This document shows, piece after piece, positions 7,607-16,376 of a DNA stretch of 56,025 nucleotides. The stretch covers positions 1 through 56,025 of the forward strand of contig NZ_NMUA01000028.1 of NCBI RefSeq assembly GCF_002312805.1. The letters run 5' to 3'. Origin of the DNA: Sphingobium sp. D43FB. GTDB taxonomy: Bacteria > Pseudomonadota > Alphaproteobacteria > Sphingomonadales > Sphingomonadaceae. Numbering within the stretch: position 1 is the first letter of the stretch; each line of letters opens with the position of its first letter. The notes under the pieces were generated by a model. That model was not told where the DNA came from, searched no databases, and saw only the letters and a list, made by a program, of their open reading frames with translations. The translations under genes were made by a program, and so were the position numbers.

Positions 7607-8165
7607 CCGGCGCTTCCAGCATCTGCCCCTTCATCACGCCCTCGCCCGCTGTCGCGGATTTGGGTGCGGCCAGAATGGCCTTCACCACGTCCAGCCCTTC
7701 GACCACATGGGCGAAGACAGCAAAGCCCTGATTATCGCCCGGCGCGTCCGGCTGGGCGTCCATGGCGGGCATCTTGCCCAGCACGATGAAGAAGTCGCCA
7801 GTCGCGCTCCCCGGCGCATAGCGCGCCATCGACAGTGCGCCCTCATCATGGGTCAGGCCCGTCTGGCTGGTCGGCTCATGCTTGATCGGTGGCCGGATGC
7901 GCTTGGGATCATTCTGTGCCCCGCCCTGCACGAAGCCATAATCGGCCGCGCCGACGCCGCGATAAAAGACGGTGCCGTCCAACCGCTTCTGATCGACATA
8001 AGCGAGGAAATTGGCGGCGGTGACAGGTGCCTTGTCGGCATGGACGGCGATCACGATCCGCCCCGCTGCGGTGTCGAGCGCCACCTGCACATCGGCGGGC
8101 GCCTGCGCCAAAGCGGGCGAGAGGGTCAGGAGTGCGGCGAGCCAAAGGGCGAGGAAGCGAATCAT
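7575..8165 (-). CDS. Peptidyl-prolyl cis-trans isomerase, cyclophilin type, periplasmic
   Basis: 196 residues with a Sec signal peptide (MIRFLALWLAALLTLSPALAQA) and a single cyclophilin domain, so a periplasmic foldase catalysing proline isomerisation. Family features include the N-terminal VALDTAAGRIVIAVHADKAP strand pair, NFLAYVDQ, TVFYRGV, the QGG segment, and ATGDFFIVLGKMP. The Trp/His substrate residues of eukaryotic cyclophilins are not all conserved, as in other bacterial periplasmic members. The 3' end overlaps the symporter gene on the other strand, and the gene is followed by dnaA on the same strand. Confidence 0.88.
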   Translation of the reverse strand: MIRFLALWLAALLTLSPALAQAPADVQVALDTAAGRIVIAVHADKAPVTAANFLAYVDQKRLDGTVFYRGVGAADYGFVQGGAQNDPKRIRPPIKHEPTSQTGLTHDEGALSMARYAPGSATGDFFIVLGKMPAMDAQPDAPGDNQGFAVFAHVVEGLDVVKAILAAPKSATAGEGVMKGQMLEAPVKILTARRIP

Positions 8166-8204
8166 GCCGCCAGCCTAGCCCTTCATGCGCCCGATGCCAG
8201 CCCC

Positions 8205-9611
8205 TCAGCCCTCCAGCTGGCGCAACAGCGCGCGGACGTCGGCGTCGATATCGGGATTGCTCTCGCGCAACTGTTCGATCGTGCGGACCGCATGGATCAC
8301 CGTGCTATGATCCCGCCCGCCAAAGATGCGGCCGATCTCCGGCAACGAACGCGGCGTCATTTTCTTGGCGAGATACATGGCCACCTGGCGCGGGCGCGCC
8401 ACCGCGCGAGCGCGGCGCTTGGAGCGCATTTCCGACACGTCGATGCGAAAATGGGCGGCACACACCTTCTGGATTTCGTCCACGGTGATGCGCCGGGCAT
8501 TGGCGCGCACGGCGTCGGCCAGCATCCCCTGCGCAAAATCCAGGTCGATCGCCCGGCCGGTCAACTGGCCATAGGCGACGAGCTTGTTGAACGCGCCTTC
8601 CAGTTCGCGGACGTTCGACCGGATTGAGCGGGCGAGAAAGTCGATTACGGCATCGGGCACCGGCGGATCGCCCGCAACGGCGCGCTTGGCTTCGAGGATC
8701 GCCAGGCGCAGCTCAAGGCTGGCGGGCTGGATGTCCGCCACCAGGCCACCGGCGAGGCGCGACAGGATGCGCGGATCGATCGATTCGAGCGCCTGGGGTG
8801 CCCGATCGGCGGTCACGACGATGCGCGCGCCGGTGTCGATCAGATCGTTGATCGTGTGGAGAAATTCCTCCTGCGTCGACCCCTTGCCCGCAATGAACTG
8901 GATATCGTCGATCAACAGCAGCCGCGCCGCGCGCAACCGCGCCTTGAACGCCATCGTTTCATTGGCGCGCATCGCATTGACGAACTCCATCATGAAACGC
9001 TCGGCCGACATGTAGAGAACCGGCGCGCCGGGCGAGTGTGCAGCGAAAGCGGCTGCGATCGCATGCAGCAGATGCGTCTTGCCCTGGCCAGTGCCGCCCT
9101 GGATGAACAGCGGGCTGAACCGCGGCTGCGCCTCGGCTGCCATGGCTTTTGCGGCCGAGCAGGCCAGTTGATTGCTCTCGCCCACGACGAAGTCGGCAAA
9201 GCCATGGCGCGGCGTGAAATTGACCGCGCTGGCGACGGCCTCGGGCAGCGGCTCGACGACCGGCTCCACGGCCGCGACGTCGAGCAGTCGAGGACCGCTG
9301 GCGTCGGGCGCGCGCAGCACGCGGATGTCGCGCACCTCGGCTCCGGCGCTGCGCCAGGCCATGCGCAAACGATCACCAAACTGGCCCGTCACAAAGTTCG
9401 CGCTGAAATCCGTGGCGACCAGCAAATCGAGCGTCTGCGAATCGGGGCAATAATCACCCAGCCGAACCGGCTTGAGCCATTGGTCGAACATGCGCGCGCC
9501 AATGTCGCGGCGCAGACCGGCGCGGATCATCGTCCAGGTGGTTTCGAGGTCGGCATGTGCCTGTACCCCTGCATCCTCCTGCCAATCCACCACGCCTATA
9601 ATTTCCGTCAT
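8205..9611 (-). CDS. dnaA: Chromosomal replication initiator protein DnaA
   Basis: 468 residues from the ATG at 9611 (MTEIIGVV...). The 77 upstream in-frame codons are non-coding in character. Domain I is the N-terminal TWTMIRAGLRRDIG...FDQWLKP region. AAA+ domain III shows Walker A GGTGQGKTHLLHA, Walker B LLIDDIQF and sensor II in NVRELEGAFN. Domain IV is C-terminal, with the DnaA-box-binding signature GGRDHSTVIHAVRTIE. It binds DnaA boxes at oriC and opens the origin. In several alphaproteobacteria dnaA lies away from oriC. The upstream region here shows no clear cluster of TTATCCACA boxes, so I do not call an origin. Confidence 0.97.
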   Translation of the reverse strand: MTEIIGVVDWQEDAGVQAHADLETTWTMIRAGLRRDIGARMFDQWLKPVRLGDYCPDSQTLDLLVATDFSANFVTGQFGDRLRMAWRSAGAEVRDIRVLRAPDASGPRLLDVAAVEPVVEPLPEAVASAVNFTPRHGFADFVVGESNQLACSAAKAMAAEAQPRFSPLFIQGGTGQGKTHLLHAIAAAFAAHSPGAPVLYMSAERFMMEFVNAMRANETMAFKARLRAARLLLIDDIQFIAGKGSTQEEFLHTINDLIDTGARIVVTADRAPQALESIDPRILSRLAGGLVADIQPASLELRLAILEAKRAVAGDPPVPDAVIDFLARSIRSNVRELEGAFNKLVAYGQLTGRAIDLDFAQGMLADAVRANARRITVDEIQKVCAAHFRIDVSEMRSKRRARAVARPRQVAMYLAKKMTPRSLPEIGRIFGGRDHSTVIHAVRTIEQLRESNPDIDADVRALLRQLEG

Positions 9612-9973
9612 TATCGTGCCGACCCTACCAATATGCCCCCTGCCTTCGGGCAGGAACCAGCGACGCGAACGAACCCACCGGCAAAAGCCCCTGCTTTGCC
9701 GAGTCCATCCCATCCACTGACTAAATGACGGCCGCACAGAGATGATTCGACGGCGGCCGGATGTCGAAAATAGACAGGGCGGCTCCCTCCAATCAAGGGC
9801 GCGGCGGTTCAAAAAAATGAAATAAAGCCGTTGACTCGGCAAACCCGCAGAAAAGGGTTAGTTGCGAAAATATCGCCATTTTTGAGTTAGTTATTTGGTT
9901 ATTATCTTGAGGCTACCAGTCGAATCGCGGGAATTGCTTGTGTCCGCTGTGTGACCATCTTGTGAATCAACAT
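9612..9973. other. Intergenic region upstream of dnaA
   Basis: About 360 bp without a gene. The part from roughly 9780 to 9960 is distinctly AT-rich for this genome (runs such as TTTTTGAGTTAGTTATTTGGTTATTATC) and should contain the dnaA promoter on the minus strand. I searched by eye for TTATCCACA and its complement and found no convincing DnaA box or box cluster. No small ORF with coding character was seen. Confidence 0.5.
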
Positions 9974-10006
9974 GAAAAAGCCCGCTTCCCTGATGGGAGC
10001 GGGCTT
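9974..10006 (-). terminator. Rho-independent terminator of rpsT
   Basis: On the minus strand, AAGCCCGCTCCC pairs with GGGAAGCGGGCTT (one bulge), followed by a T-run. It sits 27 bp after the rpsT stop, a textbook intrinsic terminator. Confidence 0.88.
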
Positions 10007-10033
10007 GTTCATTCCCTGGAAACGGGAAAAGGC

Positions 10034-10297
10034 TCAGGCGAGCGCGCTGACAGCCTTGGTCAGGCGGCCGAACTTCCGCGAAGCCGTGTTCTTGTGCATC
10101 ACGCCGCGCGCAACGCCGCGTGCCATTTCCGGCTGAACCGACTGCAGCGCGGTGGCGGCAGCGTCCTTGTCACCAGCGGCGAGGGCGGATTCCACCTTCT
10201 TCACCAGGGTGCGGATCCGGCTGATGCGGGCACCATTGATTGCGGCGCGACGTTCGTTGCGGCGGATGCGCTTCTTGGCTTGCGGCGTATTGGCCAT
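10034..10297 (-). CDS. rpsT: 30S ribosomal protein S20
   Basis: 87 residues with the family start [17 protein letters not shown] and the later [17 protein letters not shown]. It is a helical, strongly basic protein binding the 5' domain of 16S rRNA. It is monocistronic, with its own terminator just downstream, lying between mutM and dnaA on the same strand. Confidence 0.97.
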   Translation of the reverse strand: MANTPQAKKRIRRNERRAAINGARISRIRTLVKKVESALAAGDKDAAATALQSVQPEMARGVARGVMHKNTASRKFGRLTKAVSALA

Positions 10298-10415
10298 TTA
10301 GAGTCCTCGGTTCTCGTCAATATTTGAAAAGAGACCAGTCGGACTCGCCAACCCGCCTCATGAAGGTGCGCGCCTTACAAGGGTTCGTTCCGGTCGTCAA
10401 CCAGTCGGACCCGCT

Positions 10416-11228
10416 TCACCGCTGACATGTCGGACAGAAAAAGGTGGATCGCCCGCCATCGACGCGGCGCTGCACCGTGCCGCCACAGGGGCATGGTTCG
10501 CCTTCGCGACCATAGACGCGCCATTGCTTGGAAAAATAGCCCAACTCCCCGTCCGGCCGCGCATAATCGCGCAGCGTCGATCCGCCCGCGACGATCGCGG
10601 CGGCCAGCACCGTGCGAATCGACTCGACCAGCAGGGTAAGGCGTGGACGACTGATCTTCCCCGCCGCTCGCGTCGGCGCGATGCCCGCCATATTCAGCGC
10701 TTCGCACACATAGATATTGCCCAGCCCGGCCACGATTCGCTGGTCGAGCAACGCCGCCTTGATCGACGTCGCCCTGCCCTTCAGCACGGCCGCCAGATGG
10801 GCGGCATCGAAATCCGGCCCCAAGGGTTCCGGCCCCATCCGGGTGAACGGACCATAGGCTTCCCATGCCTCGCTGCGCACCAGATCGATAAAGCCGAAGC
10901 GGCGCGGATCGTTGAGCGCTAGTTGCCGCCCTGCCCCCGTTTCCAGGATCAGATGATCATGCGTGCCGATTTCGGTCGGGTCCACCCGCCATCGGCCCGA
11001 CATGCCCAAATGAAAGATCATCATGTCGCCCCGATCGGTGGCGATCAGCCCATATTTGGCGCGCCGGGTGAGCGCTATGACGCTCGCCCCCGTCAATCGC
11101 TGGCGCAGATCCACCGGGATAGGAAAGCGCAGGTCCGCGCGGCGCGGCTCGACACGGGCGAGAACCGCGCCCTCCAGCACGGATCGAAGGCCCGCAACGG
11201 TGGTTTCGACTTCGGGAAGCTCTGGCAT
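10416..11228 (-). CDS. mutM: Formamidopyrimidine-DNA glycosylase (Fpg/MutM)
   Basis: Base-excision repair enzyme removing 8-oxoguanine and formamidopyrimidines, with AP-lyase activity. The mature N-terminal Pro2 is the catalytic nucleophile, so translation must start at the ATG at 11228 (M-PELPEVET). The in-frame codon three residues earlier would bury Pro2. Length is 270 aa. The C-terminal zinc finger is visible as PCPCGG...FFCPTCQR, and the H2TH region as DQRIVAGLGNIYVCEAL. It diverges from ubiE, with about 80 bp between the start codons. Confidence 0.96.
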   Translation of the reverse strand: MPELPEVETTVAGLRSVLEGAVLARVEPRRADLRFPIPVDLRQRLTGASVIALTRRAKYGLIATDRGDMMIFHLGMSGRWRVDPTEIGTHDHLILETGAGRQLALNDPRRFGFIDLVRSEAWEAYGPFTRMGPEPLGPDFDAAHLAAVLKGRATSIKAALLDQRIVAGLGNIYVCEALNMAGIAPTRAAGKISRPRLTLLVESIRTVLAAAIVAGGSTLRDYARPDGELGYFSKQWRVYGREGEPCPCGGTVQRRVDGGRSTFFCPTCQR

Positions 11229-11309
11229 AAGGACCATCTAGGCAAGAGCGCTTCCAATTCCCAGCTTCTTGGCTGGAATGGCACGCAATCTCTGTCTAGA
11301 GGATCAGGC

Positions 11310-12041
11310 ATGAACGAAACAGCATCCTTTGGCTATCGGGACGTCGATGCCGCCGAAAAACAGGGCATGGTCCGCGAGGTCTTTTCCAATGTCGCGGCCA
11401 AATATGATCTGATGAACGACGCCATGTCGGTGGGCGCGCATCGCTTGTGGAAGGATCAGTTCGTCGCCCGCGTCAAACCGCGGCCGGGCGAAGCGATCCT
11501 CGACATGGCGGGCGGCACCGGCGACATCGCCTTTCGCATGCATAAATATGGGGCCGACGTCACCGTGTCTGACATCAACCCCGAAATGCTGGGCGTGGGC
11601 ATGGAACGCGCCAAGAAGAAGGGGCTGGAGGGCCTGCTCTGGTCGGAACAGAATGCCGAGCAACTGACCTTCGCCGATCGCAGTTTCGATGCCTATACGA
11701 TCGCCTTTGGCATCCGCAATGTGACGCATATCGACCAGGCATTGGCGGAAGCGCATCGCGTGCTGAAATTTGGCGGGCGCTTCTTCTGCCTCGAATTTTC
11801 GACCACGACCTGGCCGGGCTTTTCGGACGTGTATGACGTCTATTCGCACAAGCTGGTCCCGCAGCTGGGCAAGCTGTTTGCCAATGACGCCGACAGCTAT
11901 CGCTATCTGATCGAATCGATCCGCCGCTTCCCTCCCATGCCCCAATTCGAGGGCATGATCCGCGACGCCGGATTCGTGCAGACCAAGGTCGAGCCGATCC
12001 TGGGCGGCCTGGTGGCGATCCATTCGGGCTGGAAGATTTGA
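11310..12041 (+). CDS. ubiE: Demethylmenaquinone/demethoxyubiquinol methyltransferase UbiE
   Basis: 243 residues from the ATG at 11310. SAM-dependent C-methyltransferase of ubiquinone biosynthesis. Family signatures are YDLMNDAMSVGAHRLWK near the N-terminus, the SAM motif DMAGGTGDIAFRM, and the second signature RVLKFGGRFFCLEFS. It heads a run of closely packed genes in which ubiB follows after 7 bp, as in many proteobacteria, so both quinone genes are probably cotranscribed. Confidence 0.96.
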   Translation: MNETASFGYRDVDAAEKQGMVREVFSNVAAKYDLMNDAMSVGAHRLWKDQFVARVKPRPGEAILDMAGGTGDIAFRMHKYGADVTVSDINPEMLGVGMERAKKKGLEGLLWSEQNAEQLTFADRSFDAYTIAFGIRNVTHIDQALAEAHRVLKFGGRFFCLEFSTTTWPGFSDVYDVYSHKLVPQLGKLFANDADSYRYLIESIRRFPPMPQFEGMIRDAGFVQTKVEPILGGLVAIHSGWKI

Positions 12042-12048
12042 TCCCCGC

Positions 12049-13590
12049 ATGACGTCGCACATCACCCATATCTGGCGGCTCCTCAAATGGGGGCGCACGC
12101 TGGCGCGCCATGGCGCTTTGCGCGGAATCGAGCGCGATCCGCTGACGCCAGCCTCCGTGCGGCGGCTGGTGCGGCTCGCGCGCTTCGGCGCCCGCGTGCC
12201 CAAGCAGCCGCGCTATGCCGATGCCTTCCAGTCGATCGGTCCAGCCGCGATCAAGCTGGGGCAGACGCTGGCGACCCGTCCCGACCTCGTCGGGGAGGAA
12301 GCGACGCTTGACCTGCTGCGCCTGCAGGACGCGCTCCCGCCCGTCCCCTTCGATACGATCCGCAAGCAGATCGAAACGAGCTTCGGCAGGCCGCTGGAGG
12401 CCATTTATGCCCGCTTCGATGAAGCGCCGGTCGGCGCGGCCTCCATCGCGCAGGTGCATCGCGCGCTGACCACCGATGGCCGCGATGTCGCGGTCAAGGT
12501 CATCCGCCCCGGCGTCGCTGAGCAATTCAACCGCGACATCATGACCTATGAATGGGCGGCTGCGCATATCGAGCAATTGGGCGGCGAAATCGCCCGGCTG
12601 CGCCCGCGCCTCGTCATCGCCAATATGAAGCGCTGGACCGCGCGCGAACTCGACCTGCGGCGCGAAGCCGCCTCGGCATCCGAACTCGCCGAAACGATGG
12701 TCGCGGAACCCGGCTATCGCATTCCCAAGATCGATTGGGATCGCACGACCGGCAAGGTCATGACGATGGAATGGATCGACGGCATCAAGATTTCCGACCG
12801 CGAAGCGCTGATCGCGGCGGGGCATGACCTGCCCGCCATCGCCGCGCGGCTGGTCAACGCCTTCCTGCGGCAGGCGATTGCAGAGGGCTTCTTCCACGCC
12901 GACATGCATCAGGGCAATTTGTTCGTGACGGCCAATGGCGACATCGTCGCGATCGACTTCGGCATCATGGGGCGGATCGACCGGCGCGCGCGGATGTGGC
13001 TGGCGGAAATTCTCTACGGCCTGATCACCGGCAACTATAAGCGCGTCGCGGAAATCCATTTCGAGGCGCAATATGTGCCCGCGCACCATGATATGGCCGA
13101 GTTCGCGACCGCCCTGCGCGCCGTGGGCGAACCGATGCGCGGCAAGCCGGTGCGCGAATTGTCGGTCGGCGGTATGCTCGACGGCCTGTTCGCCATCACC
13201 CGCGACTTCGACATGCAAACCCAGCCGCATCTGCTGTTGCTGCAAAAGACGATGGTGATGGTGGAGGGCGTGGCAACCTCGCTCGACCCCGACATCAACC
13301 TGTGGGAAACCAGCGGCCCCTATGTGAAAGGCTGGCTGCGCGATGAACTTGGCCCGGAAGCCAAGGCCGCCGACACGCTGATCGAAAATTGGCGCACATT
13401 GCAGCGACTGCCGGGCCTCGTCCGCCGGATCGAAGACGCCTTCCCGGAAAAGGGCGGCGCCCCGCCCCCACCCCCGCTGACCGAAGTAAAGCTGATCCGC
13501 GTGGGCGGCGGCTGGCGCTATGCGGTGGTGGCGATCATGGCCGCGGCGGCTGGCGTTGGGGCGACATTGCTATTATCTTCATCGCTATGA
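12049..13590 (+). CDS. ubiB: UbiB/ABC1/ADCK family protein, ubiquinone biosynthesis
   Basis: 513-residue atypical kinase-like protein needed for aerobic ubiquinone synthesis, acting at the inner membrane. It shows the family KxGQ motif (IKLGQTLATRPD), the Ala-rich nucleotide loop in PVGAASIAQVHRA, the VKVIRPG lysine region, HADMHQGNLFV (catalytic loop) and IDFGIMG (DFG-like metal site). The C-terminus ends in a hydrophobic anchor (YAVVAIMAAAAGVGATLLL). The last codons overlap the next gene: ATG at 13587 sits in ATGA with the ubiB stop. Confidence 0.95.
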   Translation: MTSHITHIWRLLKWGRTLARHGALRGIERDPLTPASVRRLVRLARFGARVPKQPRYADAFQSIGPAAIKLGQTLATRPDLVGEEATLDLLRLQDALPPVPFDTIRKQIETSFGRPLEAIYARFDEAPVGAASIAQVHRALTTDGRDVAVKVIRPGVAEQFNRDIMTYEWAAAHIEQLGGEIARLRPRLVIANMKRWTARELDLRREAASASELAETMVAEPGYRIPKIDWDRTTGKVMTMEWIDGIKISDREALIAAGHDLPAIAARLVNAFLRQAIAEGFFHADMHQGNLFVTANGDIVAIDFGIMGRIDRRARMWLAEILYGLITGNYKRVAEIHFEAQYVPAHHDMAEFATALRAVGEPMRGKPVRELSVGGMLDGLFAITRDFDMQTQPHLLLLQKTMVMVEGVATSLDPDINLWETSGPYVKGWLRDELGPEAKAADTLIENWRTLQRLPGLVRRIEDAFPEKGGAPPPPPLTEVKLIRVGGGWRYAVVAIMAAAAGVGATLLLSSSL

Positions 13591-13883
13591 CCCGCGAAGA
13601 AGCCATTGCCCGGATCAAACCGCATGAGGCGGAACTGCGCGCGGCGGGGATCACCTCACTCGCGTTGTTCGGATCGGTGGCACGCGGCGAAGCGCGCGCG
13701 GATTCGGACGTCGATCTGATGTGCGACATTGAAAAAGGCAAGGTTGCCAGCCTGCTCGACTTTATCGGGTTGCAACTCCGATTGGAAACTATTCTGGGTG
13801 CCTCAGTCGACCTTGCAGAACGCAAAATGCTGATGCCGACAATTGCTCGTCATGCTAGTCGAGATACGGTGCCTGTTTTCTGA
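13587..13883 (+). CDS. mntA: MntA-type nucleotidyltransferase antitoxin
   Basis: 98-residue minimal nucleotidyltransferase. Gly29-Ser30 followed by ten residues and Asp41-Val-Asp43 gives the exact GSx10DxD signature of MNT proteins. In studied HepT-MntA modules MntA uses ATP to AMPylate a tyrosine of the HEPN toxin and so neutralises it. The next gene encodes such a HEPN protein, overlapping by one base (TGATG). The start is the ATG inside the ubiB stop (ATGA), so translation should be coupled to ubiB. The order antitoxin-first is the reverse of some characterised modules. The function is inferred from motifs and context. Confidence 0.88.
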   Translation: MTREEAIARIKPHEAELRAAGITSLALFGSVARGEARADSDVDLMCDIEKGKVASLLDFIGLQLRLETILGASVDLAERKMLMPTIARHASRDTVPVF

Positions 13884-14233
13884 TGCTGGCGGAAGATCGT
13901 GATCTTGCCTATTTGCAGACGATCGTGTTGCTCGCAGAACGCATCAAAACCCATCTTGATAAGGTGACGGTCGCCCAGTTCATGGACAGCTACGACGACA
14001 TTGATCTCCTATCCTATCGCCTGTCGATGGTCGGTGAATATGCCAACAAGCTGTCAGCGAGTTTCCGGGCAAGCCACGATCACATGCCCTGGATCGCGAT
14101 GATCGGCCTGCGCAACATCGTGGCGCATGAATATGCGCGCGTCGATCCCAGCCGGATATGGGCGACAGCGACCAACGAACTGGCCGCTCTTGAAAAATTA
14201 TGCCGGGATCAAATCGAATTGCGCGAGTCATGA
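13883..14233 (+). CDS. hepT: HepT-type HEPN ribonuclease toxin (DUF86)
   Basis: 116-residue all-helical HEPN protein. Arg77-NIVA-His82-E-Tyr84 is the Rx4HxY motif: Arg and His form the RNase site, and the Tyr is the residue AMPylated by MntA in characterised pairs. It starts in TGATG with the mntA stop, and its own stop TGA overlaps the coaBC start (ATGA). The toxin gene therefore lies inside an essential-gene operon with no intergenic space on either side. Function as a toxin is inferred; catalytic residues appear intact. Confidence 0.88.
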   Translation: MLAEDRDLAYLQTIVLLAERIKTHLDKVTVAQFMDSYDDIDLLSYRLSMVGEYANKLSASFRASHDHMPWIAMIGLRNIVAHEYARVDPSRIWATATNELAALEKLCRDQIELRES

Positions 14234-15534
14234 CACCCCGCATCCTCCTCATCATTTCCGGCGGCATAGCGGCGTACAAGGCGCTCGAACTCGTCCGCAT
14301 GCTGCGCAAGCGCGGGATGACGGTGCGGGCGGTGCTCACCCGATCCGCGCAGGAGTTCGTGACGCCGCTGTCGCTAGGGGTGCTGACCGAGAATCCGGTC
14401 TTTACCGACCTGTTCAACCTGAAGGACGAACAGGAAATCGGCCATATCCAACTCAGCCGTCAGGCCGATCTGGTCGTGGTCGCGCCCGCGACGGCCAACA
14501 TCCTTGCCAAGATGGCCAGCGGCATTGCCGACGACCTCGCCACCACCTTGCTGCTGGCCACGGACAAGCCAGTGCTGGCGGTGCCTGCGATGAATGTGCG
14601 GATGTGGCATCATCGTGCGACCCAGCGCAATCTGGAGCGGCTCCACGCCGACGGCGTCCACATCATGACCCCCGACGATGGCGCGATGGCGTGCGGCGAA
14701 TTTGGCACCGGACGGCTGCCCGAACCCGACGCAATCGTTGCAGAAATCGAGCGGCTGTTGGCGATGCCAAAGAGCGGTGATCCGCTCGACGGACAGCCGG
14801 ATTTCTCTCCACCTCCGTTCGGTTCGAGCTTGTCGAGAACGCCGCACAACGTTCTCGACAAGCTCGAACCGAACGGGGTTAGCTTGCGCGGCAGGCATAT
14901 CCTCATCACCGCCGGTCCCACCCATGAACCGATCGACCCGGTGCGCTACATCGCCAATCGATCGTCGGGCAAACAGGGTTTCGCCATCGCCGCTGCCGCC
15001 GCGCAAGCGGGCGCGCGGGTAACGCTGGTGGCGGGGCCGGTACATCTCCCCACCCCTCAGGGCGTGACCCGCATCGACGTAGAGACCGCCCGCGACATGC
15101 TGGCCGCCGTCGAGAGCGCCCTCCCCGCCGACGCCGCGATCATGGTTGCGGCCGTCGCCGACTGGCGCACCGCCGATGCCGCCGACCAGAAGCTCAAAAA
15201 GGATGGCTCCGGCCAGCCCGCGCCGCTCGCTTTGGTCGAGAACCCCGATATCCTCGCGACGCTCGGCCACCATGCCCAGCGCCCCGCCCTGCTCATCGGC
15301 TTCGCCGCCGAGACACAGAAGATCGCGGAACATGCCCAAGCCAAGCTGGCGCGCAAAGGTGCGGACTGGATCGTCGCCAATGATGTGTCGGGCGATGTGA
15401 TGGGCGGCGATGCCAACGCCGTGCAGATCGTCACCGCGTCCGGCATCGACAGCTGGCCCGTCATGCCCAAAGATCAGGTCGCGCAAAAACTCATTGAAAA
15501 GGTTGCTGATGCCCTCTCCCCTCACGCCCATTGA
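14230..15534 (+). CDS. coaBC: Bifunctional phosphopantothenoylcysteine decarboxylase/phosphopantothenate-cysteine ligase
   Basis: 434 residues making 4'-phosphopantetheine for coenzyme A. The N-terminal CoaC flavoprotein domain (to about 185) has [16 protein letters not shown], the catalytic His in [17 protein letters not shown], and [10 protein letters not shown]. The C-terminal CoaB domain starts at [19 protein letters not shown] and has AAVADWR and the DQKLKKDG motif. I start at the ATG overlapping the hepT stop. Residues 196-217 of the inter-domain linker are encoded by a perfect 62-bp palindrome of a repeat family otherwise found between genes (see 14815-14876). Dut overlaps the last 26 bp. 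Confidence 0.95.
   Translation: MTPRILLIISGGIAAYKALELVRMLRKRGMTVRAVLTRSAQEFVTPLSLGVLTENPVFTDLFNLKDEQEIGHIQLSRQADLVVVAPATANILAKMASGIADDLATTLLLATDKPVLAVPAMNVRMWHHRATQRNLERLHADGVHIMTPDDGAMACGEFGTGRLPEPDAIVAEIERLLAMPKSGDPLDGQPDFSPPPFGSSLSRTPHNVLDKLEPNGVSLRGRHILITAGPTHEPIDPVRYIANRSSGKQGFAIAAAAAQAGARVTLVAGPVHLPTPQGVTRIDVETARDMLAAVESALPADAAIMVAAVADWRTADAADQKLKKDGSGQPAPLALVENPDILATLGHHAQRPALLIGFAAETQKIAEHAQAKLARKGADWIVANDVSGDVMGGDANAVQIVTASGIDSWPVMPKDQVAQKLIEKVADALSPHAH
14815..14876. repeat. CCGTTCG...CGAACGG palindrome inside coaBC, copy 2
   Basis: Perfect 27-bp inverted arms (14815-14841 and 14850-14876) enclose an 8-base loop (CCGCACAA). The sequence belongs to the CCGTTCG/TCGAGCTTGTCGAGAACG family seen in intergenic gaps elsewhere in the window. 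Here it is read in frame and encodes residues 196-217 of CoaBC between the two catalytic domains. Confidence 0.92.
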
Positions 15535-15964
15535 TATCCAGCTCAAGCGCCTGCTCCATGGCGAGGGACTGCCCGTCCCCGCTTATGCCACCGCCCAGGC
15601 CGCGGGCATGGATGTGGTGTCGGCGGAGGAACTGACATTGCAACCGGGCGGGCGGCACGCCGTCGCCACCGGCTTCGCCATGGCAATTCCGCAAGGCTAT
15701 GAGGTGCAGGTCCGCCCCCGGTCGGGCCTGGCGCTCAAACATGGGATCAGCCTGCCCAACACGCCCGGCACCATCGACGCCGATTATCGCGGCGAATTGA
15801 AGATCATCCTCATCAACTTAGGGGACGCGCCCTTCCCGATCCAGCGCGGCGACCGCATCGCCCAGCTGGTGGTCGCCCCCGTTCAGCTTGCCAGCTTCGT
15901 CGAAGTCGATAGGCTGGACGATACCGAACGCGGACAGGGCGGCTTCGGTTCGACAGGAGTGTGA
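15509..15964 (+). CDS. dut: Deoxyuridine 5'-triphosphate nucleotidohydrolase (dUTPase)
   Basis: 151-residue trimeric dUTPase that keeps dUTP low and supplies dUMP. All five motifs are present in order: [35 protein letters not shown] and the C-terminal [10 protein letters not shown]. The ATG at 15509 lies 26 bp inside coaBC, the classic coaBC-dut overlap. The long upstream extension in this frame is a shadow of coaBC. Confidence 0.97.
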   Translation: MPSPLTPIDIQLKRLLHGEGLPVPAYATAQAAGMDVVSAEELTLQPGGRHAVATGFAMAIPQGYEVQVRPRSGLALKHGISLPNTPGTIDADYRGELKIILINLGDAPFPIQRGDRIAQLVVAPVQLASFVEVDRLDDTERGQGGFGSTGV

Positions 15965-15968
15965 CACA

Positions 15969-16376
15969 ATGACGATGCTGCTTTCGCTGATGCTGGCCGC
16001 AACCCCGGTGGCGGGCGCGGACGCGCCGCCCATGCCGACTGATCTGGCGAGCGTGCCGGTGATCGAAGGCTGGCTGGGGCGCAAGATTTCGCCGCGCTGG
16101 TCGGAGGATGTGGCCAAGCTCTATCGACGCGGAGACTGCAGCGGTGCCGTGCCCTATGAGGGATCGCGTTTGCTCGAAATCGGCATGCTGTTTCTGCTGA
16201 CGGGTGACGGCAAACCATTGAAGGTCGCCCCCGTCAACGCCCGCTGCCCCGGCGTCGAAAAGTTCGTGAGCGGCCGCATCCTTGGTTCGCTGCGCGGTTC
16301 CTTCCCCAAGACCGGCGCAGCGCAGCCGCGCTGGATGCGCTCGCAAGTGCGTTTCCTGTGGTCCGACGCGCCGTGA
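15969..16376 (+). CDS. Hypothetical secreted protein
   Basis: 135 residues. A short hydrophobic N-terminus (MLLSLMLAATPVAGADA) looks like a cleavable Sec signal, so a periplasmic location is likely. The mature part contains two cysteines (RGDCSGAV and NARCPGVEKF), which could form a disulfide. The layout resembles small sphingomonad periplasmic proteins of unknown role, and I do not recognise a named domain. It lies 4 bp after dut, and its stop overlaps the next GTG start, so it belongs to the same transcription unit. Confidence 0.7.
   Translation: MTMLLSLMLAATPVAGADAPPMPTDLASVPVIEGWLGRKISPRWSEDVAKLYRRGDCSGAVPYEGSRLLEIGMLFLLTGDGKPLKVAPVNARCPGVEKFVSGRILGSLRGSFPKTGAAQPRWMRSQVRFLWSDAP

Noticed and set aside
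9612..10033. Possible replication origin next to dnaA
   Set aside because: The gap is AT-rich, but I found no TTATCCACA-type boxes or ordered repeats, and in many alphaproteobacteria oriC is not beside dnaA.
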